Positions 7,511 to 15,609 of a stretch of 31,022 bases of DNA are shown here, one piece after another. Each line of letters opens with the position of its first letter. Position 1 is the stretch's first letter. The translations under genes and the position numbers were made by a program. The DNA is taken from NCBI GenBank assembly GCA_038246255.1, contig JBBRWC010000046.1, forward strand, positions 1 through 31,022, written 5' to 3'. The notes beneath the pieces are model-generated. The model searched no databases. It was not told the origin of the DNA and worked only from the letters and a program-made list of their open reading frames with translations. Origin of the DNA: RI-242 sp038246255. Its GTDB lineage: Bacteria > Planctomycetota > UBA1135 > GCA-002686595.

Positions 7511-8619
7511 GGGTTGCGGCGCGCAAAAAAGCGCTGGAGCAAGGTTGCGCGCAGGCGGTCGCGTTGGGGCGCGTCCATCAGCGCGGCGACCGGGGAATCG
7601 TCCGACAGGGCTTGCACGTGCCCCTTTTGGATCTGAACGCTCAGCGCGTTCAACTCCTCAAGCGCAAAATCGTCGACGCTGCCAAGCGCCACACCGAGGC
7701 GCACCGTGGAAAGGTGTCCGAGCGCGGCGTCGGTGCTGATCGTCTGCGTATTGCACAAAAGGCCCAGCGCGTGGCTGATGCGATCGTCCAACTCCGCACG
7801 ACGATCCTCGAGCAGCGCAGTGCGCAACTGGCGCTCGAAGCGGATGATGTCGGGAACGAGCGTTTCGAGGTCGCCAACGAGTTCACTCTCATTGCGGCCC
7901 AACGTGACCTGGTTTGAAATCTGGTAGAGGTCGCCGCTCGCGCGCGAACCCTCGCCGTACTGGCCGCGGACCGCAAGACCGGTGCGCTGGGCGGCGTTGA
8001 ACACCTTTTCGAGTTCGCTGCGCACAAGCCCGAGGGCGGGCAGGTGCAGCATGACCGACGCGCGCAATCCGGTGCCGACGTTGGTCGGACAGGCCGTTAG
8101 GTATCCGAGCCGCTCGTCGACGGCAAAATCGAGGCGCGCCTCGAGTGCGAGGTCGAGCGCACGCACCCGATCAAACGCCAAGCCAAGATCAAAACCCGGC
8201 GCGATGCCGCCGAGCCGCAGGTGGTCCTCTTCCCCCACCATCGCGAGCGCGGTTTCCCCGCGCGCAAACGCGACGGCGCGGCCGGGCGGGGATGCGCGAC
8301 GCTCTTCCACCGGCGCGAGTTCGCGGCTGACGAGGTGCCGCTCGCGCAGCAGCAGGCGTTCGAGGTCGCTGGCACCGGCAAGATCGATCCAAACGGTTTC
8401 CTGACCGTCGATCGGATCGGCTTCGAGCGCCTTGCGCACCCGCGCGGCGAGTTCTTTTGCCTGCTTCTCGGCCAGGCGGGTGCCAAACGCAAATCCCGTG
8501 ATGTTGCGCGCGAGGCGCGCCCGGCACGACACCACCACGTCGCTTTCCGGCCCGCGCGCGAGCAACCATGTCCCGACGCGGGACGCAAAATCGTGGGGAT
8601 CGAGAGTCGGATTGTTCAC
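7507..8619 (-). CDS. mcsB: McsB-type protein arginine kinase
   Basis: 370 residues from the GTG at 8619; an in-frame TTG at 8646 would add nine. The phosphagen-kinase fold is clear: VVVSCRARLARNITGFAFG at 28-46, GEEDHLRLGG at 129-138, LTACPTNVGTGLRASVMLHL at 174-193 with the nucleotide-site Cys177, and RGQYGEGSRASGDLYQISNQ at 218-237. The C-terminal RDRLRA at 353-358 matches the RDxxRA phosphoarginine-binding motif described for Bacillus McsB, so the allosteric arm is present. McsB phosphorylates arginines to mark proteins for ClpCP in Firmicutes. Here no mcsA, ctsR or clpC is adjacent; instead moaA overlaps it by 4 bases. The GTG start is preferred because known homologues begin about 25 residues before the first motif. 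Confidence 0.92.
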   Translation of the reverse strand: MNNPTLDPHDFASRVGTWLLARGPESDVVVSCRARLARNITGFAFGTRLAEKQAKELAARVRKALEADPIDGQETVWIDLAGASDLERLLLRERHLVSRELAPVEERRASPPGRAVAFARGETALAMVGEEDHLRLGGIAPGFDLGLAFDRVRALDLALEARLDFAVDERLGYLTACPTNVGTGLRASVMLHLPALGLVRSELEKVFNAAQRTGLAVRGQYGEGSRASGDLYQISNQVTLGRNESELVGDLETLVPDIIRFERQLRTALLEDRRAELDDRISHALGLLCNTQTISTDAALGHLSTVRLGVALGSVDDFALEELNALSVQIQKGHVQALSDDSPVAALMDAPQRDRLRATLLQRFFARRNP

Positions 8620-8672
8620 GGGTGCGAGCGCCGATCCTACCCTCAAAAGAGCCAGGTTCGGTCGCCCTTGCC

Positions 8673-9968
8673 CTACGCGGGCGGTCCGCTGCCCGGGGAC
8701 GGGCTGTCCAAATGCACAAGCGTTGCCTCGAGCAAACCCAGCTCACCCAGGGCGCAGCGCAACTCGGCAATCTCGTCGGCGAGGCGCCCAATCTCGGCGC
8801 GCGCTTCGACGAGGTTCGAGGGCCCGGGCAGCTCCGACACGGGGTCCTCCAACGGGGCCGCGGCGGCGCTTTCATCCGCCCCCGCGGGCGCGGCGCACAC
8901 ATCCAGCCGCTCCACCGCCTCCGCGAGGCCATCGAGCGCAGCCTCCAAGCCGTTGCGCTCCGCTCGGACGCGGGCGAGGTCCGCGCGCAACTCGGTGCGC
9001 TCGACCTCGAGCGCCCGCGCGCGCGCGAGCAGCCGCGCCCGATCCTCCGCGCGCCCAGCCTGCTCGGCAAACAGCGCCTGGCGCTTTTCGAGCTCCGCCC
9101 GCCCCAGGGCCTCGATCGCCTGCTGCGCGCCAAACAGCGCTCCGCCGCAGCGCTCCAGTTCCGCGCGCTGCGCGTCCACACGCACGGACAACTCGGCGTT
9201 TTGATCCACGAGCCGCAACCGCTCGACGTCCCACTCCGCGGGCAACGCATCGGGCACGGCCCGTGGCGTCGCGAAGTCCGAGAGTTCGGGCAACGGCGCT
9301 GCGTGGAGCGCCGCGATCAGCGCGTGGCGGTACACGGGCGCTTCGCAGTCGCCATCGAAGAACTGTGCGTTGTAGAACGCGTGGAAACGCGCCGCGACGG
9401 GTTCCCGTACAGCGTCCGCGTCAAGGTGCAGGTCGGCGCAAACGTGCGCAAGCCAGCGGTGAACGTTGCCGTGCCCAAGGCTTGCAACGACAGCGCCGAG
9501 TTTGACGAGCCGCGCTTCCACTTCCGCGCGTTTGGGCAGCGGATGGCTCGCGCTCTTGCCGCCGCCGCGGTAGTCGTCGAACAAACGGCGTGCGCGGGTC
9601 ACATGCACGCTCGCAAGTGGGCCGATCAGAATCAGGTGCCGGCGCGCGACACGGGCGCACTCGCCCATCAACGTCGCGCGGCGCGCACGCGGCACGTCTT
9701 GGAGCGTGTCGCACGCCACGACCACATCGAAACTGCCATCTAAGAACGGCAGCGCGGCCCCATCACCGCGCACGTCGGTGGTGTCCTGCGCCACAAGATC
9801 GAGCGCCACAACGCGGTCCTTGGGAACGAAGCGCCCAAGGAGCGCCGCTCCCGCCCCAACATCCAACACGCTGAGCGGTTTGCGCCCACGACGCAACCGC
9901 CCGAGCAACTGCGCCGCGAGGCGGTGCCGCTGGTAAACGTCGAACGGCAGTTCGAGGATCGGGTCCAT
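8673..9968 (-). CDS. SAM-dependent methyltransferase with C-terminal coiled coil
   Basis: 431 residues. The N-terminal half is a class I methyltransferase: motif I PLSVLDVGAGAALLG at 31-45, acidic end of strand 2 in VVALDLVAQD at 53-62, and FDVVVACDTLQDVPRARRAT further on, the usual post-motif pattern of Methyltransf_11-type enzymes. From about residue 245 the sequence becomes a long heptad-rich helix (for example ELEKRQALFAEQAGRAEDRA, then DLARVRAERNGLEAALDGLA), interrupted by a short Ala/Glu/Pro linker and a second helical stretch (EIGRLADEIAELRCALGELG). The tail could mediate oligomerisation or link to a partner. The substrate cannot be predicted. It ends 26 bases upstream of the McsB reading frame and may share its transcript. 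Confidence 0.8.
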   Translation of the reverse strand: MDPILELPFDVYQRHRLAAQLLGRLRRGRKPLSVLDVGAGAALLGRFVPKDRVVALDLVAQDTTDVRGDGAALPFLDGSFDVVVACDTLQDVPRARRATLMGECARVARRHLILIGPLASVHVTRARRLFDDYRGGGKSASHPLPKRAEVEARLVKLGAVVASLGHGNVHRWLAHVCADLHLDADAVREPVAARFHAFYNAQFFDGDCEAPVYRHALIAALHAAPLPELSDFATPRAVPDALPAEWDVERLRLVDQNAELSVRVDAQRAELERCGGALFGAQQAIEALGRAELEKRQALFAEQAGRAEDRARLLARARALEVERTELRADLARVRAERNGLEAALDGLAEAVERLDVCAAPAGADESAAAAPLEDPVSELPGPSNLVEARAEIGRLADEIAELRCALGELGLLEATLVHLDSPSPGSGPPA

Positions 9969-9992
9969 CGGGCCGGGGGCGCCGTTCCGCGC

Positions 9993-10025
9993 CCCGCCCG
10001 CTCAACCCGACAAACGGGCGGGTTG
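9993..10025. repeat. GC-rich inverted repeat upstream of the methyltransferase gene
   Basis: cccgcccg (9993-10000) pairs with cgggcggg (10015-10022); an alternative, mutually exclusive stem pairs caacccg (10003-10009) with cgggttg (10019-10025). It lies 25-57 bases upstream of the methyltransferase start. Its role is unknown; the alternative pairing could be chance in GC-rich DNA. Confidence 0.4.
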
Positions 10026-10130
10026 GGAACGAATGGATCGGCGATCGGGTAGTCTTCGGCGTCGTTGGACCACGATCTTCACCGCAAGCCGCAATTGCGT
10101 GGGATGGGTGCGCGGGCTTCCCGCCCGCCA

Positions 10131-10235
10131 CGGAGCGCAGCGGCCGCGCTCGGCCGCATTGTTGTCGATGTCGAGGCGCCCGTCGGTCGTGTAGCGCTGG
10201 AACGCATCCCAGTTGGACTCGGCGTAGCGGATCCC
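10131..10235 (-). pseudogene. IS66-family transposase remnant (C-terminal fragment)
   Basis: On the minus strand a frame without a start reads IRYAESNWDAFQRYTTDGRL directly followed by DIDNNAAERG. This is the conserved C-terminal catalytic region of IS66 TnpC, where the sequence NNxAER carries the last acidic residue of the DDE triad. The expected downstream RKNWLF block is absent or frameshifted after AERG. Only about 35 codons remain, so this is a dead fragment. It directly abuts the IS21 remnant on the opposite strand. Confidence 0.7.
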
Positions 10236-10250
10236 CCGGTGTCAGGGTAG

Positions 10251-10500
10251 TTGCCCCCGGTTTTCCACGATCTGCGCGTCAAGCTTGACGAGCGCTCGCG
10301 CAAGCCCGACCAGGAATGGGTGCGAGTCATGCTGCTGCTGAAGTCGCACGACCTCGAGGCGCTCACCCGTGCTGTAGAGCAGTCCCTCGCACGTGGAGCT
10401 GCAAGCTTAGAGACCATCAAGATGCTGCTTGAGCAGTCGCACGAGCGGCCGCTCGACACCGCGCCGCCTTCGATCGAGCGCGCGGACCTGCTGGAGCGTG
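10251..10500 (+). pseudogene. IS21-family IstA transposase remnant (C-terminal end)
   Basis: The frame opens right after a TAG at 10248-10250 and reads FHDLRVKLDERSRKPDQEWV, MLLLKSHDLEALTRAVEQSL, and ARGAASLETIKMLLEQ. This helical ending, with an A-L-x-x-A-V-E-x-x-L-x-x-G-A-x-S pattern, resembles the last part of IS21 IstA. The DDE catalytic core and the N-terminal helix-turn-helix are missing. The position, just before istB on the same strand, is the normal istA-istB order and supports the call. Confidence 0.6.
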
Positions 10501-11001
10501 CGCGAGCTGTTCCGCTGCGAGTTCATCGATCGGCGTGCCAATGTCGTGCTCGTCGGTGAGATCGGCACGGGCAAGACCCACTTGGCGAGCGCTCTGGTCG
10601 TCGCGAGCTGTCAAAAGCTGATCCGCGCGCGCTTCTTCACTGCGGCGGAGCTTGTGAACACGCTGGCCGATGCCAAGTCGCAGGGCAAACTTGCGCGCAA
10701 GCTCGAGCAGCTCGCGCACTTTGAAGTCGTGTGCACCGACGAGTTGGGCTACGTGCCTTTCGACAAGCACGGCGCCGACCTGCTCTTCAATTTCATCGCC
10801 CGCATGTACGAACGCCGCAGCTTAATCGTCACCACCAACTTGCCTTTCGCGAAATGGGGCGAGGTCTTCTACGACGCGACGGCCGCCGCCGCGGTCATCG
10901 ACCGGATCGTGCACCACGCCACGATCGTCAAAACCGCTGGCGAGAGCTACCGCCTCAAGGACAAACGCGCCGAGGCCCGCGCGAGAACGAGCGGCGTCTG
11001 A
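10498..11001 (+). pseudogene. IS21-family IstB helper ATPase, N-terminally truncated
   Basis: The recognisable frame starts near VRELFRCEFIDRRANVVLVG and runs to the TGA at 10999-11001. The AAA+ core is well kept: Walker A GEIGTGKTH, then Walker B VVCTDELGY, sensor region SLIVTTNLPFAKWGEVFYD, and IDRIVHHATIVKTAGESYRL, the standard IstB ending. IstB is normally about 250 residues; about 80 N-terminal residues are missing, replaced by the end of istA in another frame, so an internal deletion fused the two genes. IstB is the ATP-dependent target-selection and transposition helper. The fragment itself cannot work as a normal IstB. Confidence 0.85.
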
Positions 11002-11065
11002 AGATGGGCAAGCCGATCCACGCTGGCGCGCGCCTCCGAGCCTCGCTCACCGCGGTCGATTTTCG

Positions 11066-11083
11066 CGCCCCCCGCGGGGGGCG
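11066..11083. repeat. Perfect 18-bp GC palindrome downstream of istB
   Basis: The sequence cgccccccgcggggggcg is identical to its reverse complement. It lies 65 bases after the istB stop, inside the presumed IS21 right-end region, and could act as a terminator-like structure. Confidence 0.6.
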
Positions 11084-11150
11084 ACCCTTGGGGCTGCGCC
11101 CCAGCAGGTCAGATCAGCTCGCGTCGCCACGGCGACACGAGCGGAAAGAA

Positions 11151-11169
11151 CAGGGGGCTCCGCCCCCTG
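11151..11169. repeat. Perfect hairpin in the IS21 right-end region
   Basis: cagggggc pairs with gccccctg around a 3-base loop (tcc). It is a compact, stable hairpin between istB and the IS end. It may terminate istAB transcription; no U tract follows. Confidence 0.55.
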
Positions 11170-11197
11170 GTCCCCCCCCGGTGTTGCATTCCACGGG

Positions 11198-11246
11198 GGT
11201 CCCTTTTCAGGCCGCCGCAAAGGTCCCTTTTATGTTGCCGCCAGCA
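11198..11246 (+). mobile_element. Right end of the IS21-family element (direct terminal repeats)
   Basis: Two related 21-mers, ggtcccttttcaggccgccgc (11198-11218) and its partner starting ggtcccttttatgttgccg (11222-11242), lie 24 bases apart. Multiple short repeats near the ends are typical of IS21 elements. The end is placed at about 11246, where the sequence finishes in CA and where the interrupted glycosyltransferase frame stops resembling its family. The exact base is an inference. Confidence 0.6.
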
Positions 11247-11468
11247 GAAGCGCTCCAGGTCCCAGACCGTGTCGAACAGCATCACCTTGGGCGCGCCGAG
11301 CTGCTCGATCCTCTCCCGCGTGTCGTCATCGGGATCGGAATCCCCGAGGGCGATCACGAACTCATTCACCAGGGGCCTGGCCGAGCGGATCGACTCGATG
11401 ATCGGGTAGTGCAGCTTGGCGCCGTTGCGCAGGAACGTGAAGCCGCTGATCTTCACGGCGCTCGTCAT
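11247..11468 (-). pseudogene. Family-2-like glycosyltransferase, truncated by the IS21 element
   Basis: Only about 74 N-terminal residues remain. They read KISGFTFLRNGAKLHYPIIE at 6-25, VNEFVIALGDSDPDDDTRE at 34-52, and LFDTVWDLERF at 64-74, resembling a group of glycosyltransferases that begin with a K-I-S-G-F-T-F-x-R-N motif. Past this point the frame enters the IS21 terminal repeats and the similarity ends, so the catalytic part is lost from this locus. The ATG overlaps the stop of the upstream BtuF-like gene by 4 bases, showing that the two were once a translationally coupled pair. Confidence 0.75.
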
Positions 11469-12421
11469 GCCCAGAGCCCGCGCACGTGGTCCTTGTGAAC
11501 CCGCCCCTCGGGCCCGAAGGCAGCGGGGTGGGTGATCGCGGCCAGGATCTCGGCGCTCTCCACCAGCCTGGGGCCGGGCCGGTTGAAGAACGCGTTGCCG
11601 TCGGCCACGTGCACGCGGCGCGACGCCGTCGCGGGCCAGGGCATGGACTCCACCAGGGCGCGCAGGCCGTCGATCTCGCGCAGGGTGCGCTCAAGGTCGA
11701 AGCCGCAGGGCTTCACCAGCACCACGTCCGGGCGCAGCTCCCGCAGGGCCGCCTCGTCCAGGGTCGGAGCGTGGTCCCCGGGGCGTGTCACGAGGGCCTC
11801 GCCGCCCGCGATCATCACGAGCTCCGGCATCCACGTGCCGCCGATCATCACGGGGTCCATCCACTCGATGGTCAGCACCCGCGGCCTCGGCGCGCCGCTG
11901 GCGGCCACCGCGGCGTCCGCTCGCTCCCGCAGCCGATCGCAGCGCGCGCGCCGCTCCGCGGCCAGGGCCCGGCCGATGTCCTCGCGGCCGATGGCCGCGG
12001 CGACGCGCTCCACATCGCCGAACACCCCGTGGGCGCCATCGAGATCGTCGAGGCGCGTGGGGCTCAGGCTCACGAGCCGCACACCCTCCCCCGCGATGCT
12101 CGCCAGGGCGCGCTCCACGTCCTTGACGGACACGGCGCACACGTCGCACAGGTCCTGGGTCAGCACCACGTCGGGGCGGGCGGCGGCGAGGCCCTCGGCG
12201 TCCACGTCGTAGACCGCTAGGGCGTCCTTCAGCACCCGGCGCACGTCGCGGTCGATGTCGGCGGAGAGCTGGTGCACGTTGATCTTCGAAGAGGTCAGCA
12301 CCGGCCGATCCCGGATGACAGGCGGGAAGTCGCACTCATGGCTGATGCCCACCAGTTCGGTTGAGGCTCCGAGGGCGCAGGCGATCTCCGTCGAGGAGGG
12401 GAGCAAGCTGACGATACGCAT
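11465..12421 (-). CDS. BtuF-like (cobalamin/metal-chelate type) binding protein
   Basis: 318 residues from ATG 12421. MRIVSLLPSSTEIACALGAS at 1-20 and LVGISHECDFPPVI just after are typical of the helical-backbone periplasmic-binding fold (PF01497-type, annotated cobalamin-binding). LTQDLCDVCAVS, RVLTIEWMDPVMIGGTWMPE and PDVVLVKPCGFDL are further family blocks. There is no signal peptide: the protein starts directly at the first strand, as in many cytoplasmic annotated members of this family, so a transport role is unproven. No permease or ATPase gene is next to it. A longer in-frame start exists at 12805 but runs through non-coding-looking sequence. The gene is complete but is flanked by IS remnants on both sides. 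Confidence 0.8.
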   Translation of the reverse strand: MRIVSLLPSSTEIACALGASTELVGISHECDFPPVIRDRPVLTSSKINVHQLSADIDRDVRRVLKDALAVYDVDAEGLAAARPDVVLTQDLCDVCAVSVKDVERALASIAGEGVRLVSLSPTRLDDLDGAHGVFGDVERVAAAIGREDIGRALAAERRARCDRLRERADAAVAASGAPRPRVLTIEWMDPVMIGGTWMPELVMIAGGEALVTRPGDHAPTLDEAALRELRPDVVLVKPCGFDLERTLREIDGLRALVESMPWPATASRRVHVADGNAFFNRPGPRLVESAEILAAITHPAAFGPEGRVHKDHVRGLWA

Positions 12422-12811
12422 GGGCGACGAGGGTACATGGGCCAGGACCGGGGCCGATGCCGGAAGGACCGCGGGCCGTGGGCGCGCGAGCGGCCGCGCA
12501 GCGCGGACGTGAGGGCCCCCGGAGGACGCGGTCCGCCGCATTTTTTCGGTGCACCAGGGCTCCCCGAGCGGTCGTGGGGGATAGGAGCTCCAAGCGGATG
12601 ACCCTTCGCAGAGGGAAGCGGTTCGGGCCGATTCCCCGTAGGTCTCGAGCCCACGGACGAGTGGATCCGGTCCCTCGGAGCCCCGTCCCGCTGCTCTGCG
12701 CTGCCCCAGTAGCCCCTTGGAGGATGTCCGGCGCACTGGGCACGGGACCCTGGGCGTGGCGCCACCCGGCCGCGCTCCGCCTGGATGCGCGCAGCTCGCT
12801 CGCACTAGGGA
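12422..12811. other. 390-base stretch with no recognisable gene
   Basis: Between the BtuF-like start and the end of the IS91 remnant no frame resembles a known protein. It probably holds the terminal part of the IS91-type element and the promoter of the BtuF-like gene. No cobalamin riboswitch core could be recognised on the minus strand. Confidence 0.5.
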
Positions 12812-13275
12812 CTACCAGGCGAACTCGGGCTCTGGCGGCGCTCTGGCGGGAGCGATCGCCGGGGCGTTGCTGGGCAGCTCGAGGTGGCCCTAGGATCCTG
12901 CGCACGACGAGTCCGTCGGCAATCATGGCGATCAGGCTGCGCGCACCTCCGCAGTGGGGACACGTGAGGACGTCGACGGCGAAAACTCGGGCGTAGTCGC
13001 TCGGCCCAACCGAGCCTGCGGGTTCTGGCTGAGCTCGGGAGCGCGGCGTGGAAGTCGCAAGAGCGCGAGCAGACGCCGTTGCGCTCCGTCGAACCATGGT
13101 GCGACTCGGTCGGTTCGCGCGGCCCGGGCACGATGCGTTCGCGCCACTGCGCCGCGGGCGCACGCACGCCGTGGTACGTCCGCAGGTGCGCGCGCGGCCT
13201 GGGCACGAGCGCGGCGAGTCGCTCGAGAAAGACCAACGGCTCGAAGACGATCGCGCTGGTGGCGTTTGGCGGTTA
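12812..13275 (-). pseudogene. IS91-family transposase remnant (C-terminal part, frameshifted)
   Basis: Three minus-strand frames in succession match one IS91/Y2-type transposase C-terminus. The first reads ATSAIVFEPLVFLERLAALV and RAHLRTYHGVRAPAAQWRE (about 13262-13140). The second reads DYARVFAVDVLTCPHCGG followed by ARSLIAMIADGLVVRRIL (about 12998-12893); CPHCGG is a typical zinc-type motif of this family. The third reads LELPSNAPAIAPARAPPEPE and ends FAW plus a TAG at 12812-12814. At least two frameshifts are therefore needed. The N-terminal catalytic region with the two tyrosines is missing. Confidence 0.8.
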
Positions 13276-13432
13276 CCTGCCGGCGGCGCACATCGCGAAG
13301 GAGCGGGGCGATCACGACGTTTCTGCGGCGGGATTGAAGCAGTCTATTTGGTTGGTCAGCCCCCGCCTGTGGGCGAATGGGGGCCGCGGAGCGCTCGGCT
13401 CCGGCCGCTGATCCATTGAGTCGGCGGCGATT
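13276..13432. other. Junction between IS91 and IS1380 remnants, nothing recognised
   Basis: No frame here resembles a known protein, and no terminal inverted repeat of either element could be assigned. Confidence 0.4.
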
Positions 13433-13925
13433 CTAAGCGCGAGCTGCGATTCTGCTCGCGGCCGTCATCCAAAGATCTTTCCATGGATGACAGGACGGCA
13501 TCGACATACGGACCCGGCGCAGGCTTTCAGTGACCGTCGCGCCGATTTTGAGCAGGCGCAGCCGCAGGGTCGCGACCATTCCTCGTTCCAGTTCCGTCCC
13601 TTGAAGGACCGCACGCAGCTCTTGAAAGAGGATGTACGCGATGGACGTGAAGATGACGCGGACTCGGTTGGCGAGGAAGCTCGTGCAGCTCGTGCGATCG
13701 ATCTCGAGGTCGTTCTTCAGCTCCTTGATCCGGTTTTCGCTGTCACCGCGCTGGCAGTCGATGCGCCACGCGGTCTGCGGCTCATGGGGCATGTTCGTGA
13801 TCACAAAGCGCGTGTTGTCGCGCGCACTCTTTCCCGACGCGTGGACGACTTCGGCCTTGAAGATCACGCGGCGCTTTGGCGCCCAAGAGAGTGGCGCCCG
13901 TGTCCGAGGTCCGCTGAGTGGCGTC
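13433..13925 (-). pseudogene. IS1380-family transposase remnant (C-terminal part)
   Basis: The minus-strand frame runs through SWAPKRRVIFKAEVVHASGK, then DNTRFVITNMP, RGDSENRIKELKNDLEIDRT, SCTSFLANRVRVIFTSIAYI and ends with PSCHPWKDLWMTAASRIA before the stop at 13433. The E-N-R-I-K-E-L-K-N-D block carries the final catalytic Glu of IS1380 DDE transposases. Upstream of SWAPKRR the frame loses similarity, so at least 250 N-terminal residues are missing or out of frame. The 3' end appears intact. Confidence 0.85.
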
Positions 13926-14089
13926 GAACTGGCACACGACGGTCGTCGGCCAGAGGTCTTCGAAAAGGAACGCCTCGGAGGTATGCTGGGGCATGCGGGT
14001 TGTGGTTCGTGTTTGACGTGGAAGAGTTCGCTAAACCCCTCTACGGCGCTACGTCCGCACCCGCGCCTACTTCTCTTGAATAATCCGGG
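13926..14089. other. Short stretch between the IS1380 remnant and the lipoprotein gene
   Basis: No recognisable coding or structural feature. It may contain broken IS1380 sequence in other frames. Confidence 0.35.
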
Positions 14090-14527
14090 CTAGGAACCCG
14101 TTTCGATCGGCTGCGGAGTCAGCACATATTCAGTCTGAGCTGCGCGGCGGATCGCGCCTGTCGCCACACCGTCGACGATGAAAACGCTGACGATGCCCCA
14201 GTCGAGCAGTACGCCAAGAAGCGTCGTTGCGTCAAATCTCGTGGTGATCGCTGCGGTCGCGGGATGGAAGCCTTCCTTCTCCGCGCGGAGCACGGTGCGA
14301 CCGAGCTCCTTTTTTGCGATGACGGTCGTCGCCGAGAGTCCGCGGCCAATCTCGCGCTCGTTCGCAAAGAAAATAGTGTTTTCTTCGTGACTTTGGACGT
14401 GAATCGTGTCGGTGGTGCCGTTGAACATGGCAGCGCACCCGGAGAGCATCGATACGGCCACGGCCAGAGTCGCGACTCGAACACTTTGACAAAGCCACCG
14501 GGAGCGGGCGGGGTGATTCATCGGCAT
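14090..14527 (-). CDS. Small lipoprotein with PEGA-like region
   Basis: 145 residues. The N-terminus has a basic segment and hydrophobic core ending in VAVSMLSGCAAMFNGTTDT; L-S-G-C at 27-30 is a lipobox, so the mature protein should be lipid-anchored at Cys30. The mature part (IHVQSHEENTIFFANEREIG, then KKELGRTVLRAEKEGFHPAT) resembles PEGA-type lipoproteins that share an F-D-A-T-x-L-L core and a hydrophobic G-x-x-x-x-x-x-V-D-x-x-T-G-A segment; both are seen here (RFDATTLLGVLLDWGIVSVF, FIVDGVATGAIRR). Function is unknown. The DNA is visibly less GC-rich than its neighbours, with A/T in many third positions, suggesting recent transfer. ATGs at 14527 and 14521 are both possible starts. The IS256 left end lies 25 bases upstream, so its original promoter was probably displaced. 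Confidence 0.75.
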   Translation of the reverse strand: MPMNHPARSRWLCQSVRVATLAVAVSMLSGCAAMFNGTTDTIHVQSHEENTIFFANEREIGRGLSATTVIAKKELGRTVLRAEKEGFHPATAAITTRFDATTLLGVLLDWGIVSVFIVDGVATGAIRRAAQTEYVLTPQPIETGS

Positions 14528-14551
14528 TTCAGACCATTGCAGACCGGGGGG

Positions 14552-14572
14552 GAGAGTTTTGAAGGGGGGGCA
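14552..14572 (+). repeat. Left terminal inverted repeat of the IS256-family element
   Basis: gagagttttgaaggggggg plus ca. It matches the reverse complement of the right end (gtgagtttcgaagggggg plus ca) with two mismatches and one indel in the G run. Confidence 0.75.
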
Positions 14573-14628
14573 CCCGCCGGGTAGGAAGGAGTTGTTTAAC
14601 GACCCTTTCCCCTGGAGATGACCCCCCG

Positions 14629-15591
14629 ATGAAGAGAAAATCTAGCCTCAAGACCGCCGCCCGTCACCCCCGTCGCCGCCGTTCCCAGAGGGAGGCTTCG
14701 GCGCCCGCGTGCCATCCGCTGGCCTTTGCGGCGCAGGCGACCGTTCGGGACGCGCTCCTCTGCGCGATCCAGGGCGCGGTAAGCGAAATGGCTCAGGATC
14801 TGGTCCGGGCGGAACTCGAGAAGCTGGTCGGGACGCCTTGGTCCCGCAAGCCCGGCACGAGCCTGCGCCGGGGTGGGAACGCGCCGTCCCGCATTTTCCT
14901 GGGCGGCGAGCCCCACGAGTTCGAGCGGCCCCGTGTCCGCGACGCGAAGCTCGGCACTGAAGTCCAGCTCGAAACGATGCTCGCATCTGGAGCGCGCGAT
15001 GCGCTCGACGACGACGTGAAGCGTCTTTTGGTACGCGGCATCTCGAAACGGCATCTCGAAACGGTAGTACGACCCAGCTCTCGATCGGCTTGCCGACGGA
15101 CTGGACCTGCAGCGATCGGCCGTCAGTGCGGCCTTCCAGCGCGCCAGCGCTAAGGACCTGGATGCGCTCAACGGGCGATCGCTTCAAGACACCGGCGGCT
15201 GCGCGCACCCTGGAGCATGTCGGATTACAGCGTGTCGCGAGCGGCGCTCAAGGCCTTCGTTCGCTGGCTCGGCACCTTGAATGACCGCGCGGCGAAGAGC
15301 CTGGACGAGGGCTTTGAAGAGACGCTGACGGTCCACCGCCTGGGGCTGACTGCAGCGCTTCGCGCGACGCTGTCGACGACCAACCCCATCGAATCCGCCT
15401 TCAACCGGGTGAAGGCCCTCGCAGCGCGAGTGAAGCGCTGGCGCGACGCAAAAATGGTCATACGCTGGACCGCCAGCGGCCGCGCGCTGGCTGAGGGAAG
15501 CTTCCGTCGCATCAAAGGCTACGCCGACTTGCGCATCTTGATGACAGCATTGGCCCACACCCCCTCGCACTCGCCGGAAACCGCTGCTTGA
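14629..15591 (+). pseudogene. IS256-family (mutator-type) transposase, frameshifted and internally deleted
   Basis: The ATG at 14629 opens a frame with the usual N-terminal block: AELEKLVGTPWSRKPGTSLR, then SRIFLGGEPHEFERPRVRD and DDDVKRLLVRGISKRHLETV. Near 15075 the matching frame changes to one reading ADGLDLQRSAVSAAFQRASA followed by KDLDALNGRSLQ. It then jumps, near 15190-15217, into the C-terminal block: SLDEGFEETLTVHRLGLTAA, LSTTNPIESAFNRVKALAAR and VKRWRDAKMVIRWTASG, ending at 15591. N-P-I-E-S carries the last catalytic Glu. The middle, about 170 residues with two catalytic Asp, is gone. The protein cannot be active. Confidence 0.9.
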
Positions 15592-15609
15592 ATGCCCGCC
15601 TGCCAGGTT

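Noticed and set aside
10429..10559. A natural fusion of istA and istB as a single functional gene.
   Set aside because: The two recognisable parts are in different frames and the IstB N-terminus is missing, so this is a deletion junction.
12422..12811. A cobalamin riboswitch upstream of the BtuF-like gene.
   Set aside because: Reading the minus strand, I could not find the conserved core or the pairing expected for that riboswitch class.
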